From Gnetum montanum (lineage: Eukaryota > Streptophyta > Gnetopsida > Gnetales > Gnetaceae): 30,842 bases of DNA. The position numbers and the translations under genes are program-made. Shown here in pieces: positions 1 to 8,450 of the stretch. The stretch covers positions 655 to 31,496 of the forward strand of contig MNCI01030752.1 in NCBI GenBank assembly GCA_015680685.1, read 5' to 3'. Within the stretch, counting starts at the first letter, position 1. The number at the start of each line of letters is the position of its first letter. The notes beneath the pieces were generated by a model, which made no database searches, was not told the DNA's origin, and saw nothing but the letters and a program-made list of their open reading frames with translations.

Positions 1-715
1 ATTTTGTTCATTACCATTTTGACATCCCTTTCATCGATGCCATAGTTGTCCCTTTTTACCTATCTTTCTTACTCTTTCTTCTTTCTCCATTCTAACGCTA
101 CCGGAGGTTCGCGATTAGTCATGGGGGTACGGGGCCTGATTTTTTGATTTTTCTCTTAAGTCCTGAATTTTTTCGTTTATCTTCCTAACCCCTACACCTT
201 TGGTAGTCATCATCTACATTTTCCCAGATCCATATCAGCCATACCACAACCTAGCCAATGAACCTAAATTGAAGCAAGGTATTATTTACTTGATGATTTA
301 ATTACTCTTGCTAATATATGATTGTGTTGTGTGTGCAGACGACAATCATACAACAACAGAATGGATCTGGAGCAACCACTTGGAATGGAGCAGTGATGAA
401 GCAGCTATGCAAGGAGTAGAATGGATAATGCGCTTATGGATGGACAACGGAAGGTGCAATCTAGGCGTTAGTAGCAACAAGACTCTTCTCTCTTCTTCTC
501 TCTTATTCTCTCTCCTCTTTTCTCTCGGCTGCCAAATGTGGCTTGATGTCATTGTAATAAGGTGTTCACCCCTTGTTGTCATGAACACCAATTGTGTCAA
601 GTCTTGTAATAATGAACCGTTCACATGTCATTCCATTAGTTCCATTTCCCTCAATAATCCCATACCTACCTGATATCATTGTAAGGAACTCAAGGATGAG
701 TTTTCATTCAGTCAT
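1..715 (+). other. 3' internal tail of gypsy A, mostly noncoding
   Basis: No retrotransposon domain is recognisable. A 121-codon open frame at 308-673 has no familiar motif and contains a translated C/T-rich tract (about 480-530), so I do not call it a gene. From about 655 to 715 the sequence resembles the 3' untranslated end of gypsy B, including the shared hexamer-rich text CCCATACCT and GAT(A/G)AGTTTTCA(T/C)TCA. The position between the third ORF and the PPT of the related gypsy B suggests this is the equivalent 3' spacer. Confidence 0.6.
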
Positions 716-722
716 GGGGGTA
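716..722 (+). other. Polypurine tract of gypsy A
   Basis: GGGGGTA lies immediately before the TGATGAG start of the LTR, exactly as in gypsy B at 26498-26504. In LTR retrotransposons this tract primes plus-strand DNA synthesis. Confidence 0.7.
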
Positions 723-745
723 TGATGAGACGCAGATTGCACAAG

Positions 746-824
746 CCGCAATATCGCGTATGCGATATTGCGGCCGATGCGATATCGCGTCTCTCCCTGC
801 GATATCGCGTACGTGATATCGCGG
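746..824 (+). repeat. Array of GCGATATCGC-type palindromes in U3
   Basis: 746-757 and 762-773 form a perfect 12-bp inverted repeat (CCGCAATATCGC and its complement) around a 4-bp loop. Exact GCGATATCGC palindromes follow at 779-788 and 799-808, and 799-822 is a near-perfect larger palindrome. The array ends about 13 bp before the TATA box. The same type of array is in the gypsy C LTR. Position suggests transcription-factor sites or a cruciform-forming U3 enhancer; that function is inferred. Confidence 0.85.
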
Positions 825-836
825 TCCGCCGCCATA

Positions 837-846
837 TTTATAAATA
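837..846 (+). promoter_or_regulatory. TATA box of gypsy A LTR
   Basis: TTTATAAATA lies just downstream of the palindrome array and at the same place as TCTATAAATAAG in gypsy C. It is the likely U3/R promoter core. Confidence 0.6.
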
Positions 847-1094
847 AGGGGCGGCACTCCCCTCATTTATCATCCTGGCTAGAAGTAGCGAAGCTCTGGC
901 AGTTTGAACACTCTAGAGTTAGATTAATTTCCCATGTGCCCGCAGTAGGAGTCCTAGAGTGAACGGCTCTTTATTCGAGCAACTTTGTAACTTGAACACA
1001 AGTTGTGTACGGCAATAAAGACGAACTTGATTGGATAAACCTTGCAGTACATGGTTTTATTTATTATTATTTATTACTTGTTGTTAGTGTGCAC

Positions 1095-1385
1095 GAGTAC
1101 GACTTGATTACGAGCATCTATGGATGTGTACGGCTAGTCAAGGAATCGGCTGCTCGTCGCAACACGGGAGTACGACTTGATTACCAGCATTGTGACTACT
1201 TGGTAACCCAGTAGCATATTCCAGGATCTGCGCTTGGTAATCCCAGTGGTAGTCCAATGTGTACAGCTAGTCAAGGAATTGGCTACTCATCGCATTAGGC
1301 TAGAATGTGGGATAAGTACGACTTGGCTATGAGCACCCACGGGTGTGTACGGCTAGCCAAGGAATTGGCTGCTTATCACACTTAG
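1095..1385 (+). repeat. Imperfect internal repeats in the downstream half of the gypsy A LTR
   Basis: A unit that starts GAGTACGACTTGATTA and ends with GTCAAGGAATCGGCTGCTC recurs in degenerate form, starting near 1095, 1167 and 1315. Copies carry different spacer lengths, including a segment with GGTAACCCAG and GGTAATCCCAG. The gypsy C LTR has the same repeats in a different arrangement. Confidence 0.65.
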
Positions 1386-1479
1386 GCTAACTAGGTGCCT
1401 CAGTATGACCACTTCGAGCACGTGCATTACGTGTGGTGATCCCAGTAACGATTAGCGTTTGGTAGCCACAGTTGCACAA

Positions 1480-1541
1480 TTGAAATGTATTCTGCTTTTT
1501 CTTAGCGTGTGGTGATAATATTTATGTAGAAAAACTCCTAG
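1480..1541. other. Scrambled filler at the gypsy A / copia A breakpoint
   Basis: 1480-1502 is an exact 23-bp copy of 1542-1564, the copia A RNase H segment. After it come about 14 bp (1502-1516) whose 3' 11 bp (CGTGTGGTGAT, 1506-1516) match gypsy A LTR 1430-1440 and whose 5' TTAGCGT matches LTR 1452-1458. Then copia A sequence resumes. Short patches copied from both flanks are typical of templated end joining. Confidence 0.65.
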
Positions 1542-2105
1542 TTGAAATGTATTCTGCTTTTTCTATAGAAAGTGTTGCATAGGTTTGCTTCTTTGTTGTC
1601 CAAGAGATAAGAATTTTTCTAGAAAGAAGTAATTTCCACTTGTACTTTGATGATCATTTGTACAAGCTACCCAATTTGCATTATTATACTCAATAAGGTC
1701 AAGTGTGGAGTCCTTTGGATACCAAAGTCCCTAGTTAGTAGTACCTTTTAGATAATGAAAAATTCGTTTAACAATTTTTAAATGAGACTCTATGGGATTA
1801 TCTTGATATTTGGCACATATTTCAATGCTAAGAGCAATATCAGGTCTACTAGCAGTAAAATACAGTAAGCTATCAATCATTCCTCCATAGAGCTTGAGAT
1901 CAACAAATTTTCCTTATTCATCTTTGTTAGGCTTGAAATGTGTAGCCATTGGTGTTGTCCTTCCTTTTACATTAGCCAAGTTAAATTGTTGTAATAGATC
2001 TTTTATGTATTTAGTTTGAAAAATGAAGGTCCCATCTTTAGTTTGGCTAATTTGAAATCCAAGGAAGTTGTTGAGTTCTCCCATCATGCTCATTTCAAAT
2101 TTTGT
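1517..2105 (-). pseudogene. Copia A RT C-terminus and truncated RNase H
   Basis: Minus-strand translation downstream of the RT core gives the copia connection region (KFEMSMMGEL, then LYFTASRPDIALS and HYLKGTTN, then GLWYPKDST), then RNase H sequence with ISWTTKKQT and a KAEYIS motif corresponding to the AEY segment of copia RNase H. A one-base shift separates the two parts. The reading stops near 1517 at the junction filler, so the catalytic C-terminal half of RNase H (the CDN-type motif seen in copia B) is absent. Confidence 0.75.
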
Positions 2106-2760
2106 TTACATAAGATCTAAAAACTTCTTGCATAAAATCTCATTAGTAGCTCCAAATATAATCTCATCAACATAAATTTGCATAATGAGTAAATCTTTAC
2201 CTTCTCTTTTAAGAAACAAATAAACATCAACCCTACCTCTTTCAAAACCATTTGATATGAGATGTTGTGAGAGTATATCATACCAAGTTCTAGGGACTTG
2301 TTTAAGCACATAGAGAGCCTTTTTCAATTTGAAAACATAGTCTAGATGAATAGGATCTACAAATCCTTTAGGTCACTCAACATATAATTCCTCTTTAATA
2401 GTCCCATTTAAAATGGTACTCTTTACATCCATTTGATACAACTTGGAACCTTTGATACTTGAATAGTTTAAAAGAAATGTAATTAAATCAAGTTTGGCCA
2501 TAGGAGCAAAGGTTTCATCAAAATCAATTCCCTCTTGTTGATTGTATCCTTTAGTAACTAATTTGGCTTTGTTCTTGATGATGTTGCCATTTTTATCTAT
2601 CTTCTTCCTAAACATTCATTTTGTTTCAATAATATGCTTTTGATTAGATGTTGGAGTGAATTTTCACACATCGTTTCTAATGAACTGATTTAGCTCTTCA
2701 TGCATGGCTAAAATCCATCCTTTCTCTGTTTTAGCTCCTTTTAAATTTTTGGGCTCAAGT
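2106..2760 (-). pseudogene. Copia A reverse transcriptase
   Basis: The frame 2615-2373 carries [20 protein letters not shown] and YQMDVKST, the first RT blocks with the catalytic Asp of QMDVK. The frame 2327-2106 continues with the [14 protein letters not shown] block, then [13 protein letters not shown]. The canonical copia YVDD is YVDE here: the second catalytic Asp (codon 2163-2165, GAG on the minus strand) is Glu. In copia B the same position is Asp. Between the two frames the text continues as a diverged RT region. Upstream on the minus strand (about 2620-2800) is the lead-in containing GWILAMHEEL. Confidence 0.85.
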
Positions 2761-3089
2761 TGTGAAAGATATGCAACATATACACATATTTCTTTGTTTG
2801 GCTCCTAGTTTAGATTCCATCTTTCATTGGCCCAATGACATCGTTGAGAGAGCGTGATCTATAGAGTATAGGCATTTTGGGCTATGTTGAAGAATTATCC
2901 TCATGCTCACTTCCTATTTTAGAATCTCTGTTAGTTGGTATGATGGAAGTGGTAGTCATATTTTGGATAGGAACTTCTTCATCATTAGAATGTAGAGTTG
3001 GACCATCACTATCATCCATTTAAATATTTTTAGTTTCTTTCATAGTGTTGGTTATTTTGTGTAATACTCTGTAAGCTTTACTAATAGTT

Positions 3090-3740
3090 GAATATCCTCA
3101 AAAGATTCCCTCATTAGTTTTGTGATTAATTTTTCTTAGAGCATCTTTGTCATTTATAATATAGCATTTTGAATAAAAAACATGAAAATAACCAACTAAT
3201 GGCTTTCTACTGGTCCATAATTCATAAGGAGTTTTAATAGTGAATCTTCTTACCAAAACTCTGTTAGAGAGATAGCATGCTGTGTTAATTGCTTCAGCCC
3301 AAAAGTAATAGGGAACATTTTTGTTATTTAAGATTGTTCTCCCCATTTCATTTAAAATCCTATTTTTCCTTTTTGCAACATTTTTTATTGAGAAGTCTTG
3401 GAAGGAGAAAATTGATGTAGAATGTCATTCATTTGATAGTATTACTCAAATTTAGCATTTTGGAACTTTCTTCCATTATCACTTGTGAGGACTTTGATAC
3501 CATAATCCTTTTTATTTTGTGTTTGATTACAAATTCTCATAAAATGATCAAAAGCTTCATCCTTGTGATATAAGAAAGAAACCCAAGTAAAACAAGAGAA
3601 ATCATCAACAATAGTTAAAAAATACATTTTCTTTCCAAAACTAAGAGTTTGAGAGGGACCAACCAAGTCCATGTGAAGTAATTCTAAAGGACAAGAGATA
3701 GAGATGCAATTTTTCTTACCAAATATTACCCTTGTTTGCT
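3090..3740 (-). pseudogene. Copia A integrase
   Basis: 3672-3442 encodes the core start MDLVGPSQTL, with FLTIVDDFSCFTW and then LTSDNGRKF; these give the first two acidic residues of the DDE triad (the second at codon 3478-3480). The third, in the block usually read as GVAERKN, is AAA (codon 3371-3373), so Glu has become Lys; a frameshift also falls in this stretch. 3346-3098 encodes the C-terminal part with NRVLVRRFT and TPYELW. Spacing between second Asp and the altered Glu site fits the DD35E pattern of copia integrases. Confidence 0.85.
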
Positions 3741-3741
3741 T

Positions 3742-4330
3742 TCATTTTTGACATGCTTTACAAGTATTGAAGGAGAAATCCTTGAGTTTGGATAGTCCTT
3801 GAACCATATCTTTGAAGAGAAGGGTTTGAAGGATGTCTTTGTTGATGTGACCCAGTTTCCTATGCCACATACGAACATCACTTGTATTACTAATTAAGCA
3901 CTTAGATTTAAAATTAGGATTATCTCCAAAAATAGTAGTATAAACATTTTCTTTTTCATTCCCTTCTATAATAACTGTCCCAGATAGCAAATCTCTTACT
4001 TTACAAGTATCTTTAGAGAAGATGACATCAAAATTTGAATCACAAAGTTGACTAAGACTAAGAAGATTATGTTTAAGATCCTCAACAAAAAAATACTTGA
4101 ATAATAGTAGGTGGATCCTTACCTCCAATGGTACCAATACCTTTAATTTAAGCTTTCATGTCATCTCTGAAGGTGATAGTTCTATAGTTCTATTCCAAAA
4201 AGTGTATCAATATAGATTTGTCTCCTATCATATGTCTTGAACATCCATTATTGATGTACTAGGTGCTCCCTTTTATAGTAGAAAGTGCAACTTTTGCAAC
4301 CATTATCTTTTAGGAACTCTTATATTTTCA
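3742..4330 (-). pseudogene. Copia A protease and gag-pre-integrase region
   Basis: On the minus strand, around 4260-4225, the text YINNGCSRHMIG aligns with YIDSGYSRHMIG of copia B, the aspartic protease active site. The catalytic Asp codon (4250-4252) is AAT, giving Asn, and Ser is also Asn, so the enzyme is dead. 4137-3742 then gives the linker and the zinc-binding gag-pre-integrase segment: MWHRKLGHIN with the HKLGH-type histidines, and CKACQK with the two cysteines. Several stops interrupt the protease part. Confidence 0.8.
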
Positions 4331-4429
4331 CCTTCCAACTTTCTTTTCCTATAACATAGCTTTTCTAGGCTATATTTGAAAAGACCAAGTATAGTGTTTT
4401 AATCATAAATAATAGAAAGCTTGAATATG

Positions 4430-5200
4430 TCCAATTTTTCATAAGAGAAACAAACCATGTTTTTAAATTTAGCTGAATTATCAAATTTGGGAGAATATTT
4501 CTTTAAATTCACAAGACTTGATGATGATGCTTTCATGTTAGAATATCTTTGATCTTAACTTATCTCCTTATTTTGAATGTGTCTTTCATAGTTGAGCTTT
4601 CTATATGATAATTCCTTGTTAGTTTTCTTAACAATACTTGTTAGCTTTTGAACCTCATCTATTAGGTCTGAGTTTTCTTTCTTAAGATATGAACAATCAA
4701 AATTAAGTTATACTATCTTTATTTTCTTATAATGTAAAGTATCTTTCATTTTGAAGCATAAATTTTGACAGGAAATTAACTCATTACAAAGTAGCTCATA
4801 CTTTTCTTCAAGGGTGATCTCATCTTTCAACTTTAACATAAGATATTGAGTCATTAATAGGTTCTTGATTTTTTAAGGCTAGGCATAAATGATGAGAATC
4901 TTTCGGTGTATAGTTGGTTTTTCCCTCATAATCCTAACTTGTATAGATGTTGGAAGTTCTTATTTCTTCACTAGACTCTTCTTCTTATAACCTGCAAGTT
5001 CCATTGCATATCCAACATTGTGTAGAGGAGATATCATGATCAAAAATATTATATTGGTTACCTCTTACCTTACCTTTGTAGTGGATGGATTGAGTGCAAC
5101 TCTTCAAGATGAATTCAATGAGCCATTACATTATAGCTTTCTAGTTTGTAAAGTTGGACCCACCTAACATTGGTGGCTTAATGAAATAAGCTCTCATCAT
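4430..5200 (-). pseudogene. Copia A gag remnant with coiled coil and broken zinc knuckle
   Basis: Near 5200 the minus strand reads KPPMLGGSNFTN followed by a stop where Trp is usual, a typical copia Gag N-terminus. The expected capsid-like core is then too short to be complete. Around 4870-4600 a Lys/Glu/Leu-rich coiled-coil stretch (for example CSYLKKENSDLIDEVQKL) aligns with copia B. Near 4465-4420 the CCHC zinc knuckle is broken: the second Cys is Tyr and the His and last Cys are lost. Stops are scattered throughout. Confidence 0.65.
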
Positions 5201-5242
5201 AGTCCACTCCTGAGTTGTTATGCTCAAAATTGGAAGTATCGA

Positions 5243-5254
5243 GCTTCGATAGCA
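5243..5254 (-). other. Primer binding site of copia A
   Basis: The minus strand reads TGCTATCGAAGC directly after the LTR, 9 of 12 matching TGGTATCAGAGC, the site complementary to initiator Met tRNA used by most plant copia elements. Confidence 0.65.
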
Positions 5255-6419
5255 CTTGAAGATTGAGAACTTAGAAGGGGGGTTTGAATAAGGTTCATCA
5301 ATTCGAATACAAAACTACACATAGATGTAATGGTTTCCCAAATTGGGTATTTTCACACTCAAAGGGTAGAATCCTTGTAGACCTTTGGATTTTGTTTCTT
5401 TAAAAATGTGATTTTAAGGATACTACAACCTTTACAAATTTTGAGTTCTACAAGGTGTGTTTTCTCTCAAGAAACACACTCAACCTCATAAGGTCCCAAC
5501 AAGCTCAAAATGTAGTTTCAAGGATACCAAAACCTTGACAATGACTTGAGCTTTGTACTAAGTTTTTTCTCTTAAGGAACACACTCAACCCTGTAAGGTT
5601 TCAACAAGCTCAAGGGATGCCTTCTCACAATAAGCACATCAAACCTATGGGGTTTATAAAGGGAGAAATAAGAATCAAGTAGAGAATGTAACTACAATTA
5701 TTGATTCCTTATAATGAGGCACTCTACAATTATAATACAATTCAAAAAAATAGATAAATGAAGTACAAAATAATTTTACTTGATGTAAACAATGATGGAA
5801 TATTCTAGTGAATAGTGCTATTCCTTTTTACAAAGATATTATTTCTTTTATAGCTTATTTTCTTGTTAAATAACCATTGGAATTCTTATAATGGCTAGAA
5901 AATTACTAGTTAGGATGTCTCATTTGAGCTTGGAATGTCTTATTAAGCTTCTACTATAGATGGGATATCTTACTTTTATTGGGACGTCTCACATGGAACA
6001 TCCTAGTTGGGACATCTTAATTGCAGTTGGGATGTCTGGCCTAAAATTGATCTTTGGTGACTAGGACATCTGCTGTTCTTTTGGGATGTCTTAGCAAATA
6101 CTAGAACATCTTATTTTGACTTGTAGACATTATGCATCCTTATGATCTTTTCTAAACTCTTTCAATCTTGGTTGAGATTTTGTCACTTTAGATTGACAAT
6201 ATAACTCTTATCTTGATCTCACATGTTTTGGTCTTTTGCAAGCTCTTGTATTGACACCATCTAAGCCCTTTTTCTAATCACATCATGCTCTTTTCTTGAT
6301 CTAAGCATACCTTTTTCAAGCTTTTGTCTTTATCTTATTTTTTCAAGTCCTGCAAGATCCACAAGCACATTTTTCACTTTCTACATTTTCCATGGTTTTG
6401 ACATACCAAAAGGTTAATA
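5255..6419 (-). repeat. 5' LTR of copia A
   Basis: Read on the minus strand it starts about TATTAACCTTTTGG and contains GGTATGTCAAAAC like the copia B LTR start (TGTAGACCTTTTGG). It ends CTTCTAAGTTCTCAATCTT just before the PBS, matching the copia B LTR end. It carries scattered GACATC/GATGTC sites (about 5910-6130) and a roughly 102-bp tandem repeat in its 3' half (around 5460-5513 and 5562-5616, each with AACACACTCAACC and AACAAGCTCAA). Both termini are inferred by alignment to copia B. Confidence 0.75.
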
Positions 6420-6491
6420 AATTTTTTCTTTTCTATCTCCATATGTTCTACCTAGTCATTAATTCATCTACTTGCTCACTTCTAAATTGTG
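6420..6491. other. Short spacer between two head-to-head copia elements
   Basis: A C/T-rich 72-bp stretch separates the 5' ends of copia A and copia B. No motif is visible. It is older flanking DNA that continues at 12646 once copia B is removed. Confidence 0.6.
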
Positions 6492-6496
6492 TTAAC
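6492..6496 (+). repeat. Target site duplication of copia B, left copy
   Basis: TTAAC abuts the LTR start and is identical to 12641-12645 abutting the LTR end. Five base pairs is the normal copia duplication size. Confidence 0.85.
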
Positions 6497-7579
6497 TATA
6501 GATCTTTTGGTTTTGGTATGTCAAAACATTAAGAAAAATGGAATACAATGGTGTTTGTATGTATGTGTAGTTATTGTGCTTGTAGGATAAGAACTTGGAT
6601 TATGTAAGGTTGTGGAAAAGGAACAATGCCTTCATCATGTAAGGGAAAGTGAACAAAGATGTCTTCAAGAAATAGAAGATGACTTGGTGGAATTGAGGGC
6701 TTCATTGACAAAGACATCTCTAAGAAATAACATATGTCTCTCTTGCAGTAACGACGTCTTCATTACAGAAAGATGTCTTCACAAAATGTAGACTAAGTTC
6801 AGAAAGATGTCTTTCATATGACAAAGACATCTTCTAGGATGAAGACTTCAGAAAGACGTCTTTCACTAAACAAAGACATCTTTCTAGAATGGAAGGCAAT
6901 TTTAGAGAGACGTCTTAGGCTCAAGAAAGACATCTTGCATGACTGTTAGTGATCATTGGCTAGCTATTGCATGAGTTCCAAGATGGATTTAGAATCATGG
7001 TAGCTATAAGAAGACTTGATGTGCATTGGAAAAGTGCAAGCCTTATTGTATTCATTGTATAATCATTTGTAATCATTGAATTCTTTGTTGCTCCTCATTG
7101 TATTATCATTTTGGCATTGTAAATTATGTTGTGCCTAAATGTACAAGGATTAGCAAACTAAGTTGCAATTATCCCTTGTAATCATTGTTCTTGTTGCCCT
7201 ATAGGGTTGATGTAATTGAACTTGTTGGGATCATGTGGGATTAAGTTGGTGCTACAGTAAAATACTCTAGTGCAGAGCTCAAGATTGTAAAGGTTGTGGA
7301 AGCCTTGAAACTACATTTCCAAGCCTAATAATACCTTATGGGGTTGAGTGATTGGTGCTGTGAGACAACACTCTAATGTGGGGCTTGAAGACTATATAGG
7401 GTGTGGACCCTTCAACCACATTTTGAGAGCAACAAAGTCCAGAGGTGTGCTTGCGATCTACCTTCTAAGTGTGGACTACTTAAGTTGGGGAATCATGTTA
7501 AAATTTGATGTGTGTATATCATTAAGTTCAAAATTGAGGAACTTATTCATCCTCCCCTTTCTAAGTTCAACAATCCTTA
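6497..7579 (+). repeat. 5' LTR of copia B
   Basis: It starts TATAGATCTTTTGG (canonical TG mutated to TA) and ends at about CAATCCTTA, right before the PBS. It aligns with 11570-12640 along its whole length. Parts: a 5' segment shared with the PPT-flanking text (GGTATGTCAAAAC), a palindrome array at about 6655-6950, and a 3' half with a roughly 106-bp tandem repeat (GGTGCT blocks at 7248 and 7354). Confidence 0.9.
6655..6950 (+). repeat. Array of GAYGTC palindromic motifs in the copia B 5' LTR
   Basis: About a dozen copies of AAAGAYGTCTTTC, AAAGACATCTTC and shortened forms occur in alternating half orientations, for example AGACGTCTTTC near 6855 and AGACGTCTTAGG near 6910. The full unit GAAAGACGTCTTTC is a 14-bp palindrome with an ACGT core, the type of core bound by plant bZIP factors. 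The array sits in U3. The 3' LTR holds the same array, with most ACGT cores decayed to ATGT/ACAT. Confidence 0.8.
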
Positions 7580-7581
7580 AG

Positions 7582-7593
7582 TGATATTGGAGC
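7582..7593 (+). other. Primer binding site of copia B
   Basis: TGATATTGGAGC follows the 5' LTR and matches 9 of 12 bases of TGGTATCAGAGC, the initiator Met tRNA-complementary site of plant copia elements. Confidence 0.75.
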
Positions 7594-8210
7594 TTGGTAT
7601 GCTTGCTCTTTTTAAGAGTGAACATGGAAGGGACACTTAGCATTAGATGGAGCCTAATGGACATTATCAATTGGTACATTCAATTCATTTGTCACCTCTT
7701 TTAGCAAGCTAAGTATATTATTTCCATGATTACATTTAGAAAGATAGAAGACCATGCTTGTAAAGTTAACAGTTTTTTTGATTATTAAAATAATGCTTCC
7801 TTTGAAGATAGGTATGAAACATTTTGCCATAGCATTCTTTCTTTTCAAAATTTATGCATTGAAATAAAAGATGCTTTACATGCCAAGGAAATAAAAATTT
7901 AAATCCTTGATAATGAATGCTCTTACCTCAAAAGGGAAAACTTAGACCTTAGGGCTAAGATTCAAAAACTGACAAGAATGTTTAAGTAGATGAATAAGAG
8001 CTCTTTGGAGAAATCCAAGAATCAAAAACAACATTTATCCAAGTTTAAAAATCTTCTAGATCAAATAACTTAAAATGTTTCTTTTATTGTAAATATGGTC
8101 ATGTTCAAGCTTATTGTTATCTTAGAATGCATCACCCATCTTGGTTTTTACAAAAATAACTTAGAAAGAAAACCATGCAGGGTTAGAAAGAGAAAGAATG
8201 AAAGATTGAA
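7594..8210 (+). pseudogene. Copia B gag remnant (coiled coil and zinc knuckle, N-terminal core absent)
   Basis: Only about 240 bp separate the PBS from a coiled-coil stretch (about 7840-8060: FQNLCIEIKDALHAKEIKI, a stop, then CSYLKRENLDLRAKIQKL) that aligns with copia A. A zinc-knuckle-like CFFYCKYGHVQAYC follows at about 8076-8120, with CX3CX3HX4C spacing instead of CX2CX4HX4C. The Gag capsid-like N-terminal part expected in this family is not found, and stops interrupt what remains. Gag packages RNA and forms the particle; this one cannot. Confidence 0.7.
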
Positions 8211-8216
8211 AAGATT

Positions 8217-8450
8217 TTGATGGCACAAATTACCTTCTCCAATGACAATGCTAGCACATGGTATATTGATAGTGGGTATTCAAGGCACATGATAGGTGAA
8301 AAATCCTACTTCATGCACTTCACAGAACAAAATTGTGGTACAGTCACATTTGTAGATGACATGGAAGCACCCATAATTGGTATTGGTACCATAGGAGGAA
8401 AAGGTAAGGGATTACCAATTGTGAACAAAGTGTTTTTTTTGATGGGTTAA
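8217..8450 (+). pseudogene. Copia B aspartic protease
   Basis: The frame carries WYIDSGYSRHM, the D-S-G active site of copia proteases, followed by MIGEKSYF, VTFVDD and IIGIGTI, the expected downstream strands. It processes Gag-Pol in an active element. The frame changes after the run of eight T near 8432-8439, just before the text that continues as FDGLKHNIL; a homopolymer slip separates protease from the rest of pol. Confidence 0.85.

Larger units (their letters stand above)
1..1479 (+). mobile_element. Gypsy A: 3' end of a Ty3/gypsy retrotransposon, truncated on both sides
   Basis: The segment holds the last part of an internal region, a short G-rich polypurine tract and an LTR beginning TGATGAG. 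The LTR matches the one at 28507-29546 over most of its length, and the bases just before it match the 3' internal end of gypsy B (both have a G run followed by TA and TGATGA). Because the PPT precedes the LTR, this is the 3' LTR. The element continues to the left of the window and its LTR stops at about 1479, where it meets copia A in opposite orientation. No pol coding is left here. Confidence 0.85.
723..1479 (+). repeat. 3' LTR of gypsy A, truncated
   Basis: The LTR starts TGATGAGACGC and is collinear with the complete 1040-bp LTR of gypsy C: palindrome array, TATA box, the segment around GTAGCGAAGCTCT, the U5 repeats and the GTTTGGTAGCCACAGTTGCA segment. Homology stops about 757 bp in, so roughly the last 320 bp, including the CTCATCA terminus and any target duplication, are missing. 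The loss coincides with the junction to copia A. Confidence 0.85.
1517..6419 (-). mobile_element. Copia A: Ty1/copia (probably Sirevirus-like) element, 3' LTR missing
   Basis: On the minus strand the order is 5' LTR (6419-5255), PBS, gag remnant, protease, gag-pre-integrase, integrase, RT, RNase H, which is the Ty1/copia order. RNase H is cut off near 1517 and no 3' LTR follows. The proteins are clearly the same family as copia B. Key catalytic residues have changed in protease, integrase and RT, and there are several frameshifts and stops, so the copy is dead. RT phrases such as the FGATNE context resemble Sireviruses; that lineage call is from memory of the family and tentative. Confidence 0.85.

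Noticed and set aside
308-673. 121-codon open frame in the gypsy A tail
   Set aside because: No known motif, spans a C/T-rich tract and a known noncoding 3' end position; likely chance, though the region may hold the end of a third ORF.
746-824. Palindrome array as a CRISPR array
   Set aside because: Units are abutting palindromes without unique spacers, inside a plant LTR next to a TATA box.
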